Below, piece by piece: positions 44,442 to 53,993 of a stretch of DNA of 64,000 nt. The first letter of the stretch is position 1, and every line of letters begins with the position of its first letter. The DNA comes from Granulosicoccus sp047634635. GTDB taxonomy: Bacteria; Pseudomonadota; Gammaproteobacteria; Granulosicoccales; Granulosicoccaceae. The position numbers and the translations under genes are program-made. The stretch covers positions 17,351 to 81,350 of the forward strand of contig JBLIIE010000004.1 of the NCBI GenBank assembly GCA_047634635.1, given 5' to 3'. The notes under the pieces are model-generated. The model was not told the origin of the DNA. It did no database searches and was given only the letters and a program-made list of their open reading frames with translations.

Positions 44442-46049
44442 ATGAATAATCCCGCTAATAGTCGAGATGGGGCTGCAGCAGCAGCCTCACTTGGCAGCGT
44501 GGAAGCGGCTTCCGGCTACGCAATTGAATTACGCGGTATATCCAAACGCTTTGGTGCAGTAAGAGCCAATAAAGATATCGACTTGAAGGTCAAGCCTGGC
44601 ACGATTCACGGCATTGTGGGTGAAAACGGTGCGGGTAAATCCACACTCATGAGCATTCTCTACGGCTTCTACCAAGCTGATTCGGGGGATATTCTAATCA
44701 ACGGTGAAGTGGTATCAATCCTAAGTTCTCGTGATGCCATTGGGGCAGGTATTGGCATGGTGCATCAGCATTTCATGTTAGTTGATACATTCAGCGTTCT
44801 CGAGAACGTCATGCTGGGTGCTGAAGAACACGCACTAATTTCAAAAAGCGCAGCCGATGCACGCAGGGAGCTAGAACGACTGGCAAATGAGTACCAGCTT
44901 TCTGTTCATATCGACGCCTTAATTTCAGAATTACCCGTCGGAGAGCAACAGCGCACTGAAATACTGAAGGCTCTGTACAGGAATGCTGAAATTCTGATAC
45001 TTGATGAGCCGACAGGTGTCTTGACGCCCCAGGAGGCAGATCAGCTATTCCGTGTTTTAGAGGCACTAAAAGAACGTGGTGTCACCATCATCCTGATTAC
45101 TCATAAGCTGCGTGAGATTATGGATATTACTGACACTGTCTCAGTACTAAGGCTCGGCGAGATGGTGGCGCACCTGAATACATCTGAGACAAGCATGAAC
45201 GAGCTTGCTGAACTCATGGTCGGACGTAAGCTTGAAACACGCAATTACCATCGCGAACATTCACTGCCTAGCGACACCGAAACGGGTATCGACGTGGTGG
45301 ATTTGGGTGTCATCGATAAAACGGGCAAGCAGCGGCTGAAAAAATTGTCTTTTTCCGTTAAGCGTGGAGAAATACTGGGCGTGGCGGGAGTCGCTGGCAA
45401 CGGTCAAAGTATGCTGCTTGAGGTGTTGTCGGGTATCACCGAACCCACGACAGGCCGCTTTGTTATCAATGGGCAAGAGGTCACACCTGATAGTCCAGTC
45501 GGACCAGCCCAGATGAGAGCCTTAAAGGTTCATCACGTCCCAGAGGATCGACTAAAACTTGGGCTAGTGAAAGCTTTTACAGCCGCTGAAAGTTCAGTGC
45601 TTGGTTATCAACGAGCTCTGCACTTTAATCTGCGAGGATTATTGCAGCTCGATCGCATTCGCAATGCCTGTCGTGGACTGATGAGTGGCTTTGATGTGCG
45701 ACCTGGCGATCCAAAACTTAAATCAGCTTCATTTTCTGGTGGAAATCAACAGAAATTGATTCTGGCTCGAGAGCTGGAAAAAATGCCTGATGTCTTGTTG
45801 GTTGGTCAACCGACGCGTGGCGTAGACATCGGGGCTATCGAACTAATACACGAGAAGATCGTTGAAATGCGAGATGGTGGTTGCGCCATTTTGCTGGTTT
45901 CGGTGGAACTGGACGAAATCATGGCATTAGCTGATCGAATCGTCGTCATGTACGAAGGCGACATTGTTGCCGAGATCAATGGACGGGATGCCGATAAGAC
46001 TCAGCTGGGACTCATGATGGCCAACGCACACCAGGACGATGCTGCATGA
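44442..46049 (+). CDS. Nucleoside ABC transporter ATPase (two ABC domains)
   Basis: 535 residues. Domain 1 has Walker A GENGAGKST, signature LPVGEQQR and Walker B ILILDEPTGVL. Domain 2 has a degenerate Walker A (GVAGNGQSML, lacking the usual GKS/T) but a good signature SFSGGNQQKLILAREL and LLVGQPTRGVDIGA in the Walker B position, as normal for RbsA/YufO-type fused ATPases. It powers the importer formed with the adjacent permeases. Its TGA overlaps the permease ATG (ATGA). A 72-base gap separates it from the binding protein gene. Confidence 0.95.
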   Translation: MNNPANSRDGAAAAASLGSVEAASGYAIELRGISKRFGAVRANKDIDLKVKPGTIHGIVGENGAGKSTLMSILYGFYQADSGDILINGEVVSILSSRDAIGAGIGMVHQHFMLVDTFSVLENVMLGAEEHALISKSAADARRELERLANEYQLSVHIDALISELPVGEQQRTEILKALYRNAEILILDEPTGVLTPQEADQLFRVLEALKERGVTIILITHKLREIMDITDTVSVLRLGEMVAHLNTSETSMNELAELMVGRKLETRNYHREHSLPSDTETGIDVVDLGVIDKTGKQRLKKLSFSVKRGEILGVAGVAGNGQSMLLEVLSGITEPTTGRFVINGQEVTPDSPVGPAQMRALKVHHVPEDRLKLGLVKAFTAAESSVLGYQRALHFNLRGLLQLDRIRNACRGLMSGFDVRPGDPKLKSASFSGGNQQKLILARELEKMPDVLLVGQPTRGVDIGAIELIHEKIVEMRDGGCAILLVSVELDEIMALADRIVVMYEGDIVAEINGRDADKTQLGLMMANAHQDDAA

Positions 46050-47173
46050 AGATTAATACCAGTGGTATAGCGTTGCCTGGCTGGCTTGAGATAGGCGTCA
46101 TTCCAATTCTCAACATCATCATGGCGTTGTTTTTTGCTGGATTGATCATGCTGGCAATAGGGGTTAATCCTTTTGAAGCTGTTGGCATTATGATCAAAGG
46201 CGCATTTGGTTACGATGAGGCTATCGGCTACACGCTTTACTACACCACCAATTTCATCTTCACGGGGTTAGCTGTCGCTGTCGCTTTCCATGCCAGCTTG
46301 TTCAATATTGGTGGAGAAGGTCAGGCTTATATTGGCGGCCTGGGTGTTGGGCTTGTATTTTTGGCGTTTGATGGTTATCTGCCGACATTATTACTGATAC
46401 CTCTAGGCATTCTTGCTGCGGGAATTTTTGGTGCTGCTTGGGCATTTATACCTGCTTGGTTGCAGGCTTATAGAGGGAGTCACATAGTCATCACCACGAT
46501 TATGTTTAACTTTATTGCCTCTTCAATCATGGTGTATTTGCTGGTCAATGTATTAATCAAGCCTGGGCAGATGTCGCCAGAATCCAGAGTATTCGACGAA
46601 GCTGCATGGCTACCATTCATGCATGAATTCCTTGCCTGGTTTGGGATAACAGTCACGCGCTCGCCACTCAATCTGTCGCTGTTTTTCGCCTTATTCTGCT
46701 GTTTGTTTGTTTGGATCTATATCTGGCGCACCCGTTGGGGCTATGAACTTCGGACTGCTGGCCATAGTGAAGGTGCTGCTCGTTACGCAGGCATTCGCCC
46801 CAAGACAATTATCGTTACTACCATGTGTCTCTCAGGTGCATTGGCAGGGTTTGTTGCGGTTAACGAAATAATGGGTGTTCATCACCGGTTGTTACTCAAT
46901 TTCACGGCGGGTTATGGATTTACTGGCATAGCCGTATCGTTAATGGGTCGTAATCATCCAGTTGGCATCATAATGGCCAGTCTGCTGTTTGGCGTTTTGT
47001 ATCAGGGCGGCGCAGAGCTGGCTTTCGAAATCCCCAAAATTACCCGTGAAATGGTCGTTGCCATCCAGGGTTTAATCATCTTGTTTTCTGGCGCACTGGC
47101 TTTGATGTTGCGCCCTTGGGTCGTGCACTTATACCTTAGGTTTCGATCTGTTGATGAGGTTGTATCAGCCTGA
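46046..47173 (+). CDS. Nucleoside ABC transporter permease 1
   Basis: 375 residues with eight to ten membrane helices. BPD_transp_2 family text: FNIGGEGQAYIGGLGVGLVF and, later, RTAGHSEGAARYAGIRPK, GFTGIAVSLMGRNHPVG. This is the YufP/NupP-like subunit. Start ATG overlaps the ATPase stop and its own TGA overlaps the next start (TGATG), so all three are translated together. Confidence 0.94.
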   Translation: MKINTSGIALPGWLEIGVIPILNIIMALFFAGLIMLAIGVNPFEAVGIMIKGAFGYDEAIGYTLYYTTNFIFTGLAVAVAFHASLFNIGGEGQAYIGGLGVGLVFLAFDGYLPTLLLIPLGILAAGIFGAAWAFIPAWLQAYRGSHIVITTIMFNFIASSIMVYLLVNVLIKPGQMSPESRVFDEAAWLPFMHEFLAWFGITVTRSPLNLSLFFALFCCLFVWIYIWRTRWGYELRTAGHSEGAARYAGIRPKTIIVTTMCLSGALAGFVAVNEIMGVHHRLLLNFTAGYGFTGIAVSLMGRNHPVGIIMASLLFGVLYQGGAELAFEIPKITREMVVAIQGLIILFSGALALMLRPWVVHLYLRFRSVDEVVSA

Positions 47174-48144
47174 TGGATACATTAAGTGCCTTTTTCGCGA
47201 TTCTCGATGCGACGCTTCGCGTATCGACTCCTCTGATTCTTGCAGCGATGGCAGGATTATTTTCTGAACGATCGGGCATTGTGGATATCAGCCTTGAAGG
47301 AAAAATGTTATCTGCAGCTTTTGCTGCGGGTGCATTTGCTGCGGTAACTGGCAGTGCCTGGCTAGGTCTGATCGCTGGCATTCTGGTGGGTATTGCGTTG
47401 GGACTGTTGCATGGGTTTGCCTGTATTACACATCGTGGTAATCAGGTGGTCAGTGGTTTGGCTATTAATATTCTTGCGTCTGGGTTGACGGTGGTTCTGG
47501 GCATAGCCTGGTTTTCTCAAGGTGGACAGACACCGGCATTGGCAAGTGAATCGCGCTTTATGCCATTGAATTTACCGTTTGCAGACAGCGCGGGTTCCAT
47601 ACCCGTGTTAGGTCAGTTCTACAGTGACGTTATCAGTGGTCATAATCTGCTGGTATATGTTGCGTGGGCATCTGTGTTTTTGACGTGGTGGGTTGTGTAT
47701 CGCACCCGATTCGGTTTACGAATGCGAGCTGTGGGTGAGAATCCTCTAGCCGTAGATACTGCTGGTTTGTCCGTGAGTGGTTTGCGGTATTCTTCAGTTG
47801 CTATTTGTGGCGGACTCGCTGGAATTGCCGGAGCGTACTTATCCACAGCTCAGAATGCGTCTTTCGTTCGTGAGATGACTGCAGGTCAAGGATATATCGC
47901 ATTGGCGGCACTCATTTTTGGCAAATGGAAACCGCTCCCTGCGATGCTTGCCTGTCTGATGTTTGGTTTCCTTGACGCTATGGCCATTCGCCTGCAAGGC
48001 GTTGAGCTGCCTTTCATCGGCGAAGTTCCGGTGCAGGCCATTCAGGCGTTGCCTTACGTGCTGACCGTAATCTTGCTTGCTGGTTTCATCGGCCGCGCTA
48101 CCGCCCCTAAAGCTGTCGGCGTCCCATTCCTAAAAGAACGATAG
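47173..48144 (+). CDS. Nucleoside ABC transporter permease 2
   Basis: 323 residues, the shorter partner of the YufQ/NupQ type. ERSGIVDISLEGKMLSAAFA and HRGNQVVSGLAINILASG are the family motifs, followed by RMRAVGENPLAVDTAGL and GQGYIALAALIFGKWKP. It pairs with the previous permease to form the channel for nucleosides delivered by the BMP protein. It closes the operon; no clear terminator follows. Confidence 0.94.
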   Translation: MDTLSAFFAILDATLRVSTPLILAAMAGLFSERSGIVDISLEGKMLSAAFAAGAFAAVTGSAWLGLIAGILVGIALGLLHGFACITHRGNQVVSGLAINILASGLTVVLGIAWFSQGGQTPALASESRFMPLNLPFADSAGSIPVLGQFYSDVISGHNLLVYVAWASVFLTWWVVYRTRFGLRMRAVGENPLAVDTAGLSVSGLRYSSVAICGGLAGIAGAYLSTAQNASFVREMTAGQGYIALAALIFGKWKPLPAMLACLMFGFLDAMAIRLQGVELPFIGEVPVQAIQALPYVLTVILLAGFIGRATAPKAVGVPFLKER

Positions 48145-48509
48145 GGTCGGGCCATCGTAAGTTATTGATTATAATAATATTACTGCGCTAAGGGTGCTGG
48201 AATTTAGGCTAATATGCCTCATATACACCATTAAAAGCTACGTTTAAGTCAGTTGATAGCGCACATGTTCAAGCCAAACAATGTGGATGCCACACTGGCG
48301 GTCGGTAGCAACATCATCACTTAGCAGCAAAGGCGCCTCTCAAGACCTATTAAAACTGCCTTTAATCGAGTAAAAAGAGTTCTTTAAGGGCTAATAAGGG
48401 CCCCAGTTTTATAGAACTTTAAATGTTATCAACGCCTAATCGTGGTCCGACCCCATCGGGATGTTTGGTAGACTGGGGAACTGTGTGGCTTGTGTGTGAA
48501 TTTAGAAAG
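48145..48509 (+). other. 365-base gap before argG; one long stem, no gene
   Basis: No coding frame with support lies here. An AT-rich patch near 48166-48186 could hold an argG promoter. A long imperfect stem joins AGTTCT near 48380 to AGAACT near 48414 with an inner GGGC/GCCC stem, but no T tract follows, so I do not call it an attenuator. An in-frame 29-codon extension of argG to 48423 lacks family character. Confidence 0.3.
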
Positions 48510-49841
48510 ATGAATAAAATTCTGTTGTCTTTACCGATAGACCAGAAAGTGGGTATTGCTTTCTCAGGTGGTCTGGATACTTCTGCTGCAATTGCGTGGA
48601 TGCGGCAAAAAGGGTCTGTGCCTTATGCGTACACTGCTGACCTGGGTCAACCTGATGAAGATGACTTCGAAGACATCGCATTGCGCGCACGCGCTTATGG
48701 CGCTGAGGAGGCGCGCACCGTCGATTGTGTCGATGTTTTAGTTAACGAAGGCCTGGTCGCGATCATGTGCGGCGCGTTTCATATTGAAAGCGGTGGCAAA
48801 AAATATTTCAACACCACACCACTGGGCCGTGCAGTGACCGGCACCATTCTCGTTCGTGCCATGCAAGTCGATGATGTGAACATTTGGGGTGACGGTTCAA
48901 CCTACAAAGGCAATGACATCGAGCGTTTCTATCGCTATGGCTTGATGACCAATCCGGACTTGCGAATCTACAAACCTTGGTTGGACCGTGATTTTGTAGC
49001 TGAGCTGGGTGGCCGTTCTGAGATGAGCGAATTTTTGATCGCCAATGGTTTCGAATACCGGGCGAGTAAAGAAAAAGCCTATTCGACAGATTCGAATATT
49101 CTTGGTGCTACGCACGAGGCCAAAGATCTGGAGTTTCTTGATCGGGGAATGCACATCGTTGAACCGATCATGGGCGTCAAGTTCTGGGACCCTTCTGTTG
49201 AAATCAACGCCGAAGAGGTCAGTATTACTTTCGAAGAAGGTATGCCAATAACGATCAATGGAAAAAGTTTTGAGTCGACAGTCGCATTATTTAAAGAAGC
49301 GAATGCTATCGGTGGGCGCCATGGATTGGGCATGTGTGATCAAATTGAAAATCGGATTATTGAAGCCAAAAGTCGTGGTATTTACGAAGCTCCGGGCATG
49401 GCTTTGTTGCATATCGCCTATGAGCGTCTGTTAAACGGTATCCACAACGAAGATACATTGGACAACTACCATATGCTGGGCCGCCGGCTAGGCAAATTAC
49501 TTTACCAGGGCCGCTGGTTCGATCCGCAGTCCCTGATGTTGCGAGATACACTTCAAAAGTGGATTGGGCAGAGTGTCGATGGAACAGTGACGTTGGAGCT
49601 TCGCCGGGGTGATGACTATTCAGTGTTGAATACTGTCAGCGATTCCTTAACTTACTCGCCAGAAAGTCTTTCTATGGAAGTGGTTGAAAATGAAGCGTTC
49701 AGCCCCTTGGACAGAATTGGGCAATTGTCGCTTCGTAACCTGGATATTAATGATTCTCGAGCTAAATTACAGGGTTATGCACTCAAGGGTGTTCTACCCG
49801 CGGGCGATGCAATGAAGCAACTTATCAGTGATAAAAATTAA
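48510..49841 (+). CDS. argG: Argininosuccinate synthase
   Basis: 443 residues from ATG 48510. The ATP pyrophosphatase loop is VGIAFSGGLDTSAAIAWM. Substrate-binding text includes YAYTADLGQPDEDDF, NTTPLGRAVTGTILVRAM, NIWGDGSTYKGNDIERFYR and RGIYEAPGMALLHIAYERL. It joins citrulline and aspartate to argininosuccinate in arginine synthesis. The sequence is of the long E. coli-type ArgG branch rather than the shorter type of about 400 residues. The longer reading frame upstream is discarded. mnmH follows after 27 bases. Confidence 0.96.
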   Translation: MNKILLSLPIDQKVGIAFSGGLDTSAAIAWMRQKGSVPYAYTADLGQPDEDDFEDIALRARAYGAEEARTVDCVDVLVNEGLVAIMCGAFHIESGGKKYFNTTPLGRAVTGTILVRAMQVDDVNIWGDGSTYKGNDIERFYRYGLMTNPDLRIYKPWLDRDFVAELGGRSEMSEFLIANGFEYRASKEKAYSTDSNILGATHEAKDLEFLDRGMHIVEPIMGVKFWDPSVEINAEEVSITFEEGMPITINGKSFESTVALFKEANAIGGRHGLGMCDQIENRIIEAKSRGIYEAPGMALLHIAYERLLNGIHNEDTLDNYHMLGRRLGKLLYQGRWFDPQSLMLRDTLQKWIGQSVDGTVTLELRRGDDYSVLNTVSDSLTYSPESLSMEVVENEAFSPLDRIGQLSLRNLDINDSRAKLQGYALKGVLPAGDAMKQLISDKN

Positions 49842-49868
49842 ACTCACTGTAAGCATCGGACATCTAGT

Positions 49869-51005
49869 TTGAGTATTGAGAAGGAGAGTGATTCGGAAGC
49901 ACTAGTGGTGGCTGAAAAATCAGGCGCCACTAGAGATGACTTTCACGAACTTTTTTTAAAAGACGTACCTTTGATGGATGTCAGAGCACCCGTCGAATTT
50001 GCAAAAGGTGCGTTTCCGGCTTCCGTTAACCATCCGTTAATGAGTGACGAAGAACGGCACTTGGTAGGTATTCGTTACAAAGAGTCCGGGCAGCAAAGTG
50101 CCATTGAGTTGGGTGCTGAGCTGATTACTCCATCATTACGTCTTGAACGTGTCGAGCGGTGGAAACAGTTTTATGAACAACATCCTGACGGTGCTCTGTA
50201 CTGTTTCAGAGGTGGATTACGTTCACGAATAACTCAACAATGGTTAGCTGATGCAGGCGTACAGCTGCCGCTAGTGGCAGGTGGCTATAAGGCCATGCGG
50301 ACCTTCTTGATTCAATCTCTTGAAGATCATTGTGAATCCATGAACATCACTTTGATTGGAGGTAGAACCGGTAACGGGAAAACTCTGCTCATCAATCAGA
50401 TGGGTAACACCCTGGACCTTGAAGGCCTGGCAAATCACCGAGGTTCAAGTTTTGGAAATATGGGTTTAGAGCAGCCTAGCAACATAGATTTTGAAAATGC
50501 TGTCAGCATCGAATTGATCAAGTTGAGCAAGCAAGGAATCAATCAATTATTTTTGGAGGATGAGGCACGATTAATTGGAAGAGTCTGCATGCCGGAGGTT
50601 CTGGTAAAGGCTATGCAGAGTACGTCTATTGTCATCCTGGAATGTGATATGCCCTCTCGAATTCGAAACTGTATGGATGACTATGTGTTTGATTTGTTGA
50701 GTCGATACATTGATCAACTGGGACAACTCGAAGGCTTTCTTGCCTTTAGAAACCATCATCGAAGCAGTCTGTCTAGAATTCAAAAAAGATTTGGCTTGGA
50801 AAATTACCATCGTGCCCTGGAACTACTGGAGTCCGCTATGGACAAACATGAAAACCTAGACGATGTCAGCGGTTATGAAGAGTTTATTGAAATTTTGTTG
50901 CGTGATTACTACGACCCCATGTACGACTACCAACTTAGCAAAAAACTTGAACGTGTGACTTTTAAGGGAAGTGCCAAAGAGATACGTAACTGGGCAGCCT
51001 GCTAG
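49869..51005 (+). CDS. mnmH: tRNA 2-selenouridine synthase MnmH
   Basis: 378 residues from TTG 49869. The N-terminal rhodanese domain carries the catalytic cysteine in ALYCFRGGLRSRITQQWL, preceded by LMDVRAPVEFAKGAFPAS. The C-terminal P-loop domain has LIGGRTGNGKTLLINQMG and ANHRGSSFGNMG. MnmH replaces sulfur in wobble-position 2-thiouridine by selenium using selenophosphate. Its stop codon shares one base with the GTG of the next gene (TAGTG), which encodes the selenophosphate synthase, so both steps of the pathway are translationally coupled. Confidence 0.95.
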   Translation: MSIEKESDSEALVVAEKSGATRDDFHELFLKDVPLMDVRAPVEFAKGAFPASVNHPLMSDEERHLVGIRYKESGQQSAIELGAELITPSLRLERVERWKQFYEQHPDGALYCFRGGLRSRITQQWLADAGVQLPLVAGGYKAMRTFLIQSLEDHCESMNITLIGGRTGNGKTLLINQMGNTLDLEGLANHRGSSFGNMGLEQPSNIDFENAVSIELIKLSKQGINQLFLEDEARLIGRVCMPEVLVKAMQSTSIVILECDMPSRIRNCMDDYVFDLLSRYIDQLGQLEGFLAFRNHHRSSLSRIQKRFGLENYHRALELLESAMDKHENLDDVSGYEEFIEILLRDYYDPMYDYQLSKKLERVTFKGSAKEIRNWAAC

Positions 51006-53236
51006 TGAACACAACTCCGATTGTTAGAGATGTTTTTCTAATTGGGGGAGGGCATAGTCATGTGCTATTGATTCGGAAATGGGCCATGCGTGCATTGCCT
51101 GGTGTTCGCTTAACGCTTGTATCTAGCGATTCTCATTCACCATATTCTGGAATGTTGCCTGGTTTGATTGCTGGGCATTACACTTCCGATGAAATTCATG
51201 TTGATCTACGCCTGCTTTGTAGTTGGGCAGGCGTTCGATTTATTGAGGAAACAATGCTTGATCTGGATTTGGTATCTCGACAAATCCAATTTAAAAATCG
51301 TCCTCCAATGAGTTTCGATGTGTGTTCACTCGACACGGGTTCCACGCCAGATTTATCCGTCAAAGGCGCGTCAGTGGCTTCAACTCCTGTTAAGCCTGTT
51401 TACAATTTTCATAAACGTTGGCAAAGAATTTTGGAACGCGTTAACGCCAGCGATGCTGTTTCAATGTCGATTGGCGTAGTTGGTTCTGGTGCTGGGGGTT
51501 TCGAATTAATAACAGCCATGCGGCATGCGTTGCCGAATACCTTGGTTAAATGCCATTGGTTTTTAAGAGGTAAGTTACCGCTTCGTGGGCGTCCAAGTAA
51601 AGTGGGCGAACTGGCCAAAAGATCCGCTGAAACACAAGGTATTGAAGTGATAGCCGATGTGGATGTTGTTGAGGTTGCAGAGGGGGAGCTTCGAGCCACT
51701 GACGGTCGAATTTTTAAACTTGACGAGATACTCTGGTGCACCTCAGCTGTTGGACCTGACTGGGCTCGTCGTTCGGACATGGAGTTGGATGAGTGCGGTT
51801 TCGTTCTCACCAATCAATACTTGCAGAGCGTGTCTCATCCTTTTGTGTTTGCTACTGGAGATATCGGTACACAAAAAAATACACCCAGTGCGAAAGCCGG
51901 TGTTTTTGCAGTGCGACAGGCCCCTGTTCTTTATCACAACATTCGCCGTTATTTGTTGCAGCAGCCGTTAAAGTTCTATAAACCTCAAAAAGATTTTTTA
52001 AGTCTTATGGCCACTGGTGGAAAGCGGGCTATTGCAAGCCGTGGTCCGGTTGCAATCGAGGCGGATTGGGTCTGGCGTTGGAAGGATCATATCGACCGCA
52101 CATTCATGCGTCGCTTTCGTGAGCTGCCTGCGATGAAAAACGGGAACTCACCAGTATTACCTGAAGCACTCAGGGATCCACAGCTGGGCGCGTTGACCAA
52201 CAATCCTATGAAATGCAAAGGCTGTGGTGCTAAGGTATCTGCAAGCGTTCTGAACGATGTTATTCAGTCGTTGAGTGTTCTTCAACGCACAGATGTATTG
52301 TCGGGAGTTTCACAGGCTGTCGACACTGCTGTGGTGACATTACCTAGTTACACGCTAGTACAATCGGTTGATCAGATCAATGCTATCGTTGATGATGCTT
52401 ATATTTTAGGCAGGATTGCAGCCCTTCACGCGCTTAGTGATGTCGTAACTGTTAACGCAATCCCTCATTCTGCGCAGGTTCTCGTTTGTCTGCCTACAGC
52501 GACAGAATCGATATCAAAACGTGACCTAACTCAGTTAATGGCAGGGCTGGTGAATGCACTTAATGAGGAAAACTGTGTATTGATTGGTGGCCATACCACT
52601 GAAGGAAGTGAGCTTTCCATTGGTGTTGTGATCAATGCAACTCAAACGGCAAACTCCAGTAAAAAAATATCAGCTGATCACAATTCAATGCCTGTGGACA
52701 ATGACGTGCTTATTCTTACTCAAGGATTAGGTACAGGGACTCTGTTTGCAGGCTTGATGCAGCAAAAAGGTAAAGGACGGAATATCCATAAGGCCCTGGG
52801 ACCCATGCAGACAAGCAATAGAGGTGCTGCCGAGTTACTAAGACAGCATGGAGCTTTAGGGATTACGGATGTAACGGGTTTTGGTTTATTAGGTCATCTC
52901 GATAGCTTGCTTCAGAGCTTCCCAAGTAACATTGGCGTACAAATCACGCTTGAGTCTGTACCTATGCTCGCAGGTGCGAAGGCTCTGTCCAAGCAAGGTG
53001 TGAGGAGTACTCTTTGGCCATCGAATAGCCGAATTCTTGATCGTGTGACAGTACCAGAGAGTGCTGACAAGGACCATATGTCACTGTTGTGTGACCCACA
53101 AACGAGTGGCGGGCTTCTTGCGATAGTCCCTGCTGAGCAACAGCATCGGATTATTGCAGCCTTGCAAGGAGCAGGCTATTCGCAAGCCTCTGTGATTGGT
53201 TCAATCAATTTGCAAGGCGGGTATCGGGTAAATTGA
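51005..53236 (+). CDS. selD: Fusion of NADH-dehydrogenase-like flavoprotein and selenide, water dikinase (SelD)
   Basis: 743 residues from GTG 51005. Residues 1 to about 390 form an NDH-2-like pyridine nucleotide-disulfide fold: VFLIGGGHSHVLLIRKWAM, IGVVGSGAGGFELITAMR and PFVFATGDIG. From about 400 the SelD part begins KCKGCGAKVSASVL, where the Cys and Lys of GCGAK match the catalytic pair of GCGCK in E. coli SelD, followed by VLIGGHTTEGSELSIGVV, DVTGFGLLGHL and CDPQTSGGLLAIVP. The dikinase makes selenophosphate from selenide and ATP. This fusion is known in other bacteria and some eukaryotes; the flavoprotein may reduce selenium compounds. No selA/selB is seen, so supply for MnmH is the evident role. 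Confidence 0.94.
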   Translation: MNTTPIVRDVFLIGGGHSHVLLIRKWAMRALPGVRLTLVSSDSHSPYSGMLPGLIAGHYTSDEIHVDLRLLCSWAGVRFIEETMLDLDLVSRQIQFKNRPPMSFDVCSLDTGSTPDLSVKGASVASTPVKPVYNFHKRWQRILERVNASDAVSMSIGVVGSGAGGFELITAMRHALPNTLVKCHWFLRGKLPLRGRPSKVGELAKRSAETQGIEVIADVDVVEVAEGELRATDGRIFKLDEILWCTSAVGPDWARRSDMELDECGFVLTNQYLQSVSHPFVFATGDIGTQKNTPSAKAGVFAVRQAPVLYHNIRRYLLQQPLKFYKPQKDFLSLMATGGKRAIASRGPVAIEADWVWRWKDHIDRTFMRRFRELPAMKNGNSPVLPEALRDPQLGALTNNPMKCKGCGAKVSASVLNDVIQSLSVLQRTDVLSGVSQAVDTAVVTLPSYTLVQSVDQINAIVDDAYILGRIAALHALSDVVTVNAIPHSAQVLVCLPTATESISKRDLTQLMAGLVNALNEENCVLIGGHTTEGSELSIGVVINATQTANSSKKISADHNSMPVDNDVLILTQGLGTGTLFAGLMQQKGKGRNIHKALGPMQTSNRGAAELLRQHGALGITDVTGFGLLGHLDSLLQSFPSNIGVQITLESVPMLAGAKALSKQGVRSTLWPSNSRILDRVTVPESADKDHMSLLCDPQTSGGLLAIVPAEQQHRIIAALQGAGYSQASVIGSINLQGGYRVN

Positions 53237-53278
53237 TTTATTGCACATCGTGTATTAACGAAAGTCTCGTGTGGCCTG

Positions 53279-53800
53279 CTAGCTACTTTTCAGTGCAATT
53301 GCCAGAAGTCCAGCAAGTAGTGAAATAGTTGCACCTGTTGTCAGAATTGTCCTCAGCTTGCCGAACCAGGCAGGTAGAACTTTTCTCTTTACACCTTCCA
53401 AATCATAGGCGTACTGCAGGACAAAACCTGCAGCAAGAAGGGACAGCATCCAAGCTGTAGGCAGTAACAAAGCTGGCCAGGCGATAATACTGGGTAAGAC
53501 GCTTAGGAGAAGAGGGCCCCAATGATGAAGTTGTGTTTTGCTATTTAGCAAGTTGCCCCAACGAACACCGCCTAAAAAACTGAGAATGATTGCGGCGTAG
53601 GCTCCCAGTGCGAATGCAGCTTTCTGTTGTATTGCATTACCAGACAAAGCATCCCCACTGTTTGACAGCAGAGTGCTCCCTAGCAATGTCGAGCCTAGCT
53701 CAGGTAGACAGACGAGAGCAGCGCAGGCGATGAACGGGATCAATCCTGCTATTCCAAGAACGAGCGCAGGTGTCGGAATGATTTGGGTTTTGCTTACCAT
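53279..53800 (-). CDS. DUF3429 family membrane protein
   Basis: 173 residues with about five membrane helices. DUF3429 text: PALVLGIAGLIPFIACAAL, AAIILSFLGGVRWGNLL, LSVLPSIIAWPALLLPTAWM, LQYAYDLEG and WFGKLRTILTTGATISL. The function is unknown. It converges with the selD fusion gene across 42 bases and is transcribed away from the FAN1-like gene. An insert of Ser/Leu-rich residues (LGSTLLGSTLLSNSGDAL) near residue 36 looks like a small local duplication. Confidence 0.85.
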   Translation of the reverse strand: MVSKTQIIPTPALVLGIAGLIPFIACAALVCLPELGSTLLGSTLLSNSGDALSGNAIQQKAAFALGAYAAIILSFLGGVRWGNLLNSKTQLHHWGPLLLSVLPSIIAWPALLLPTAWMLSLLAAGFVLQYAYDLEGVKRKVLPAWFGKLRTILTTGATISLLAGLLAIALKSS

Positions 53801-53993
53801 GAAAATCTACGATGGAAGTAATGAATTTACCCATTGTAGGACATTTAATTTTGTTCAATTTGGCATAGCCACACAATGAATTTTACCTATTAGCGCTTGC
53901 ACTCAAGAATATTGCAGTTGTGCCGTGGATTGTCTTAAAAATTGGCGGTACACTCATCCTTTGTTTTGTTCTTTGAGTTGGTGAAATTGCGTC

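Noticed and set aside
48145..48509. Riboswitch or attenuator for argG
   Set aside because: Only one imperfect stem without a T tract or recognised motif.
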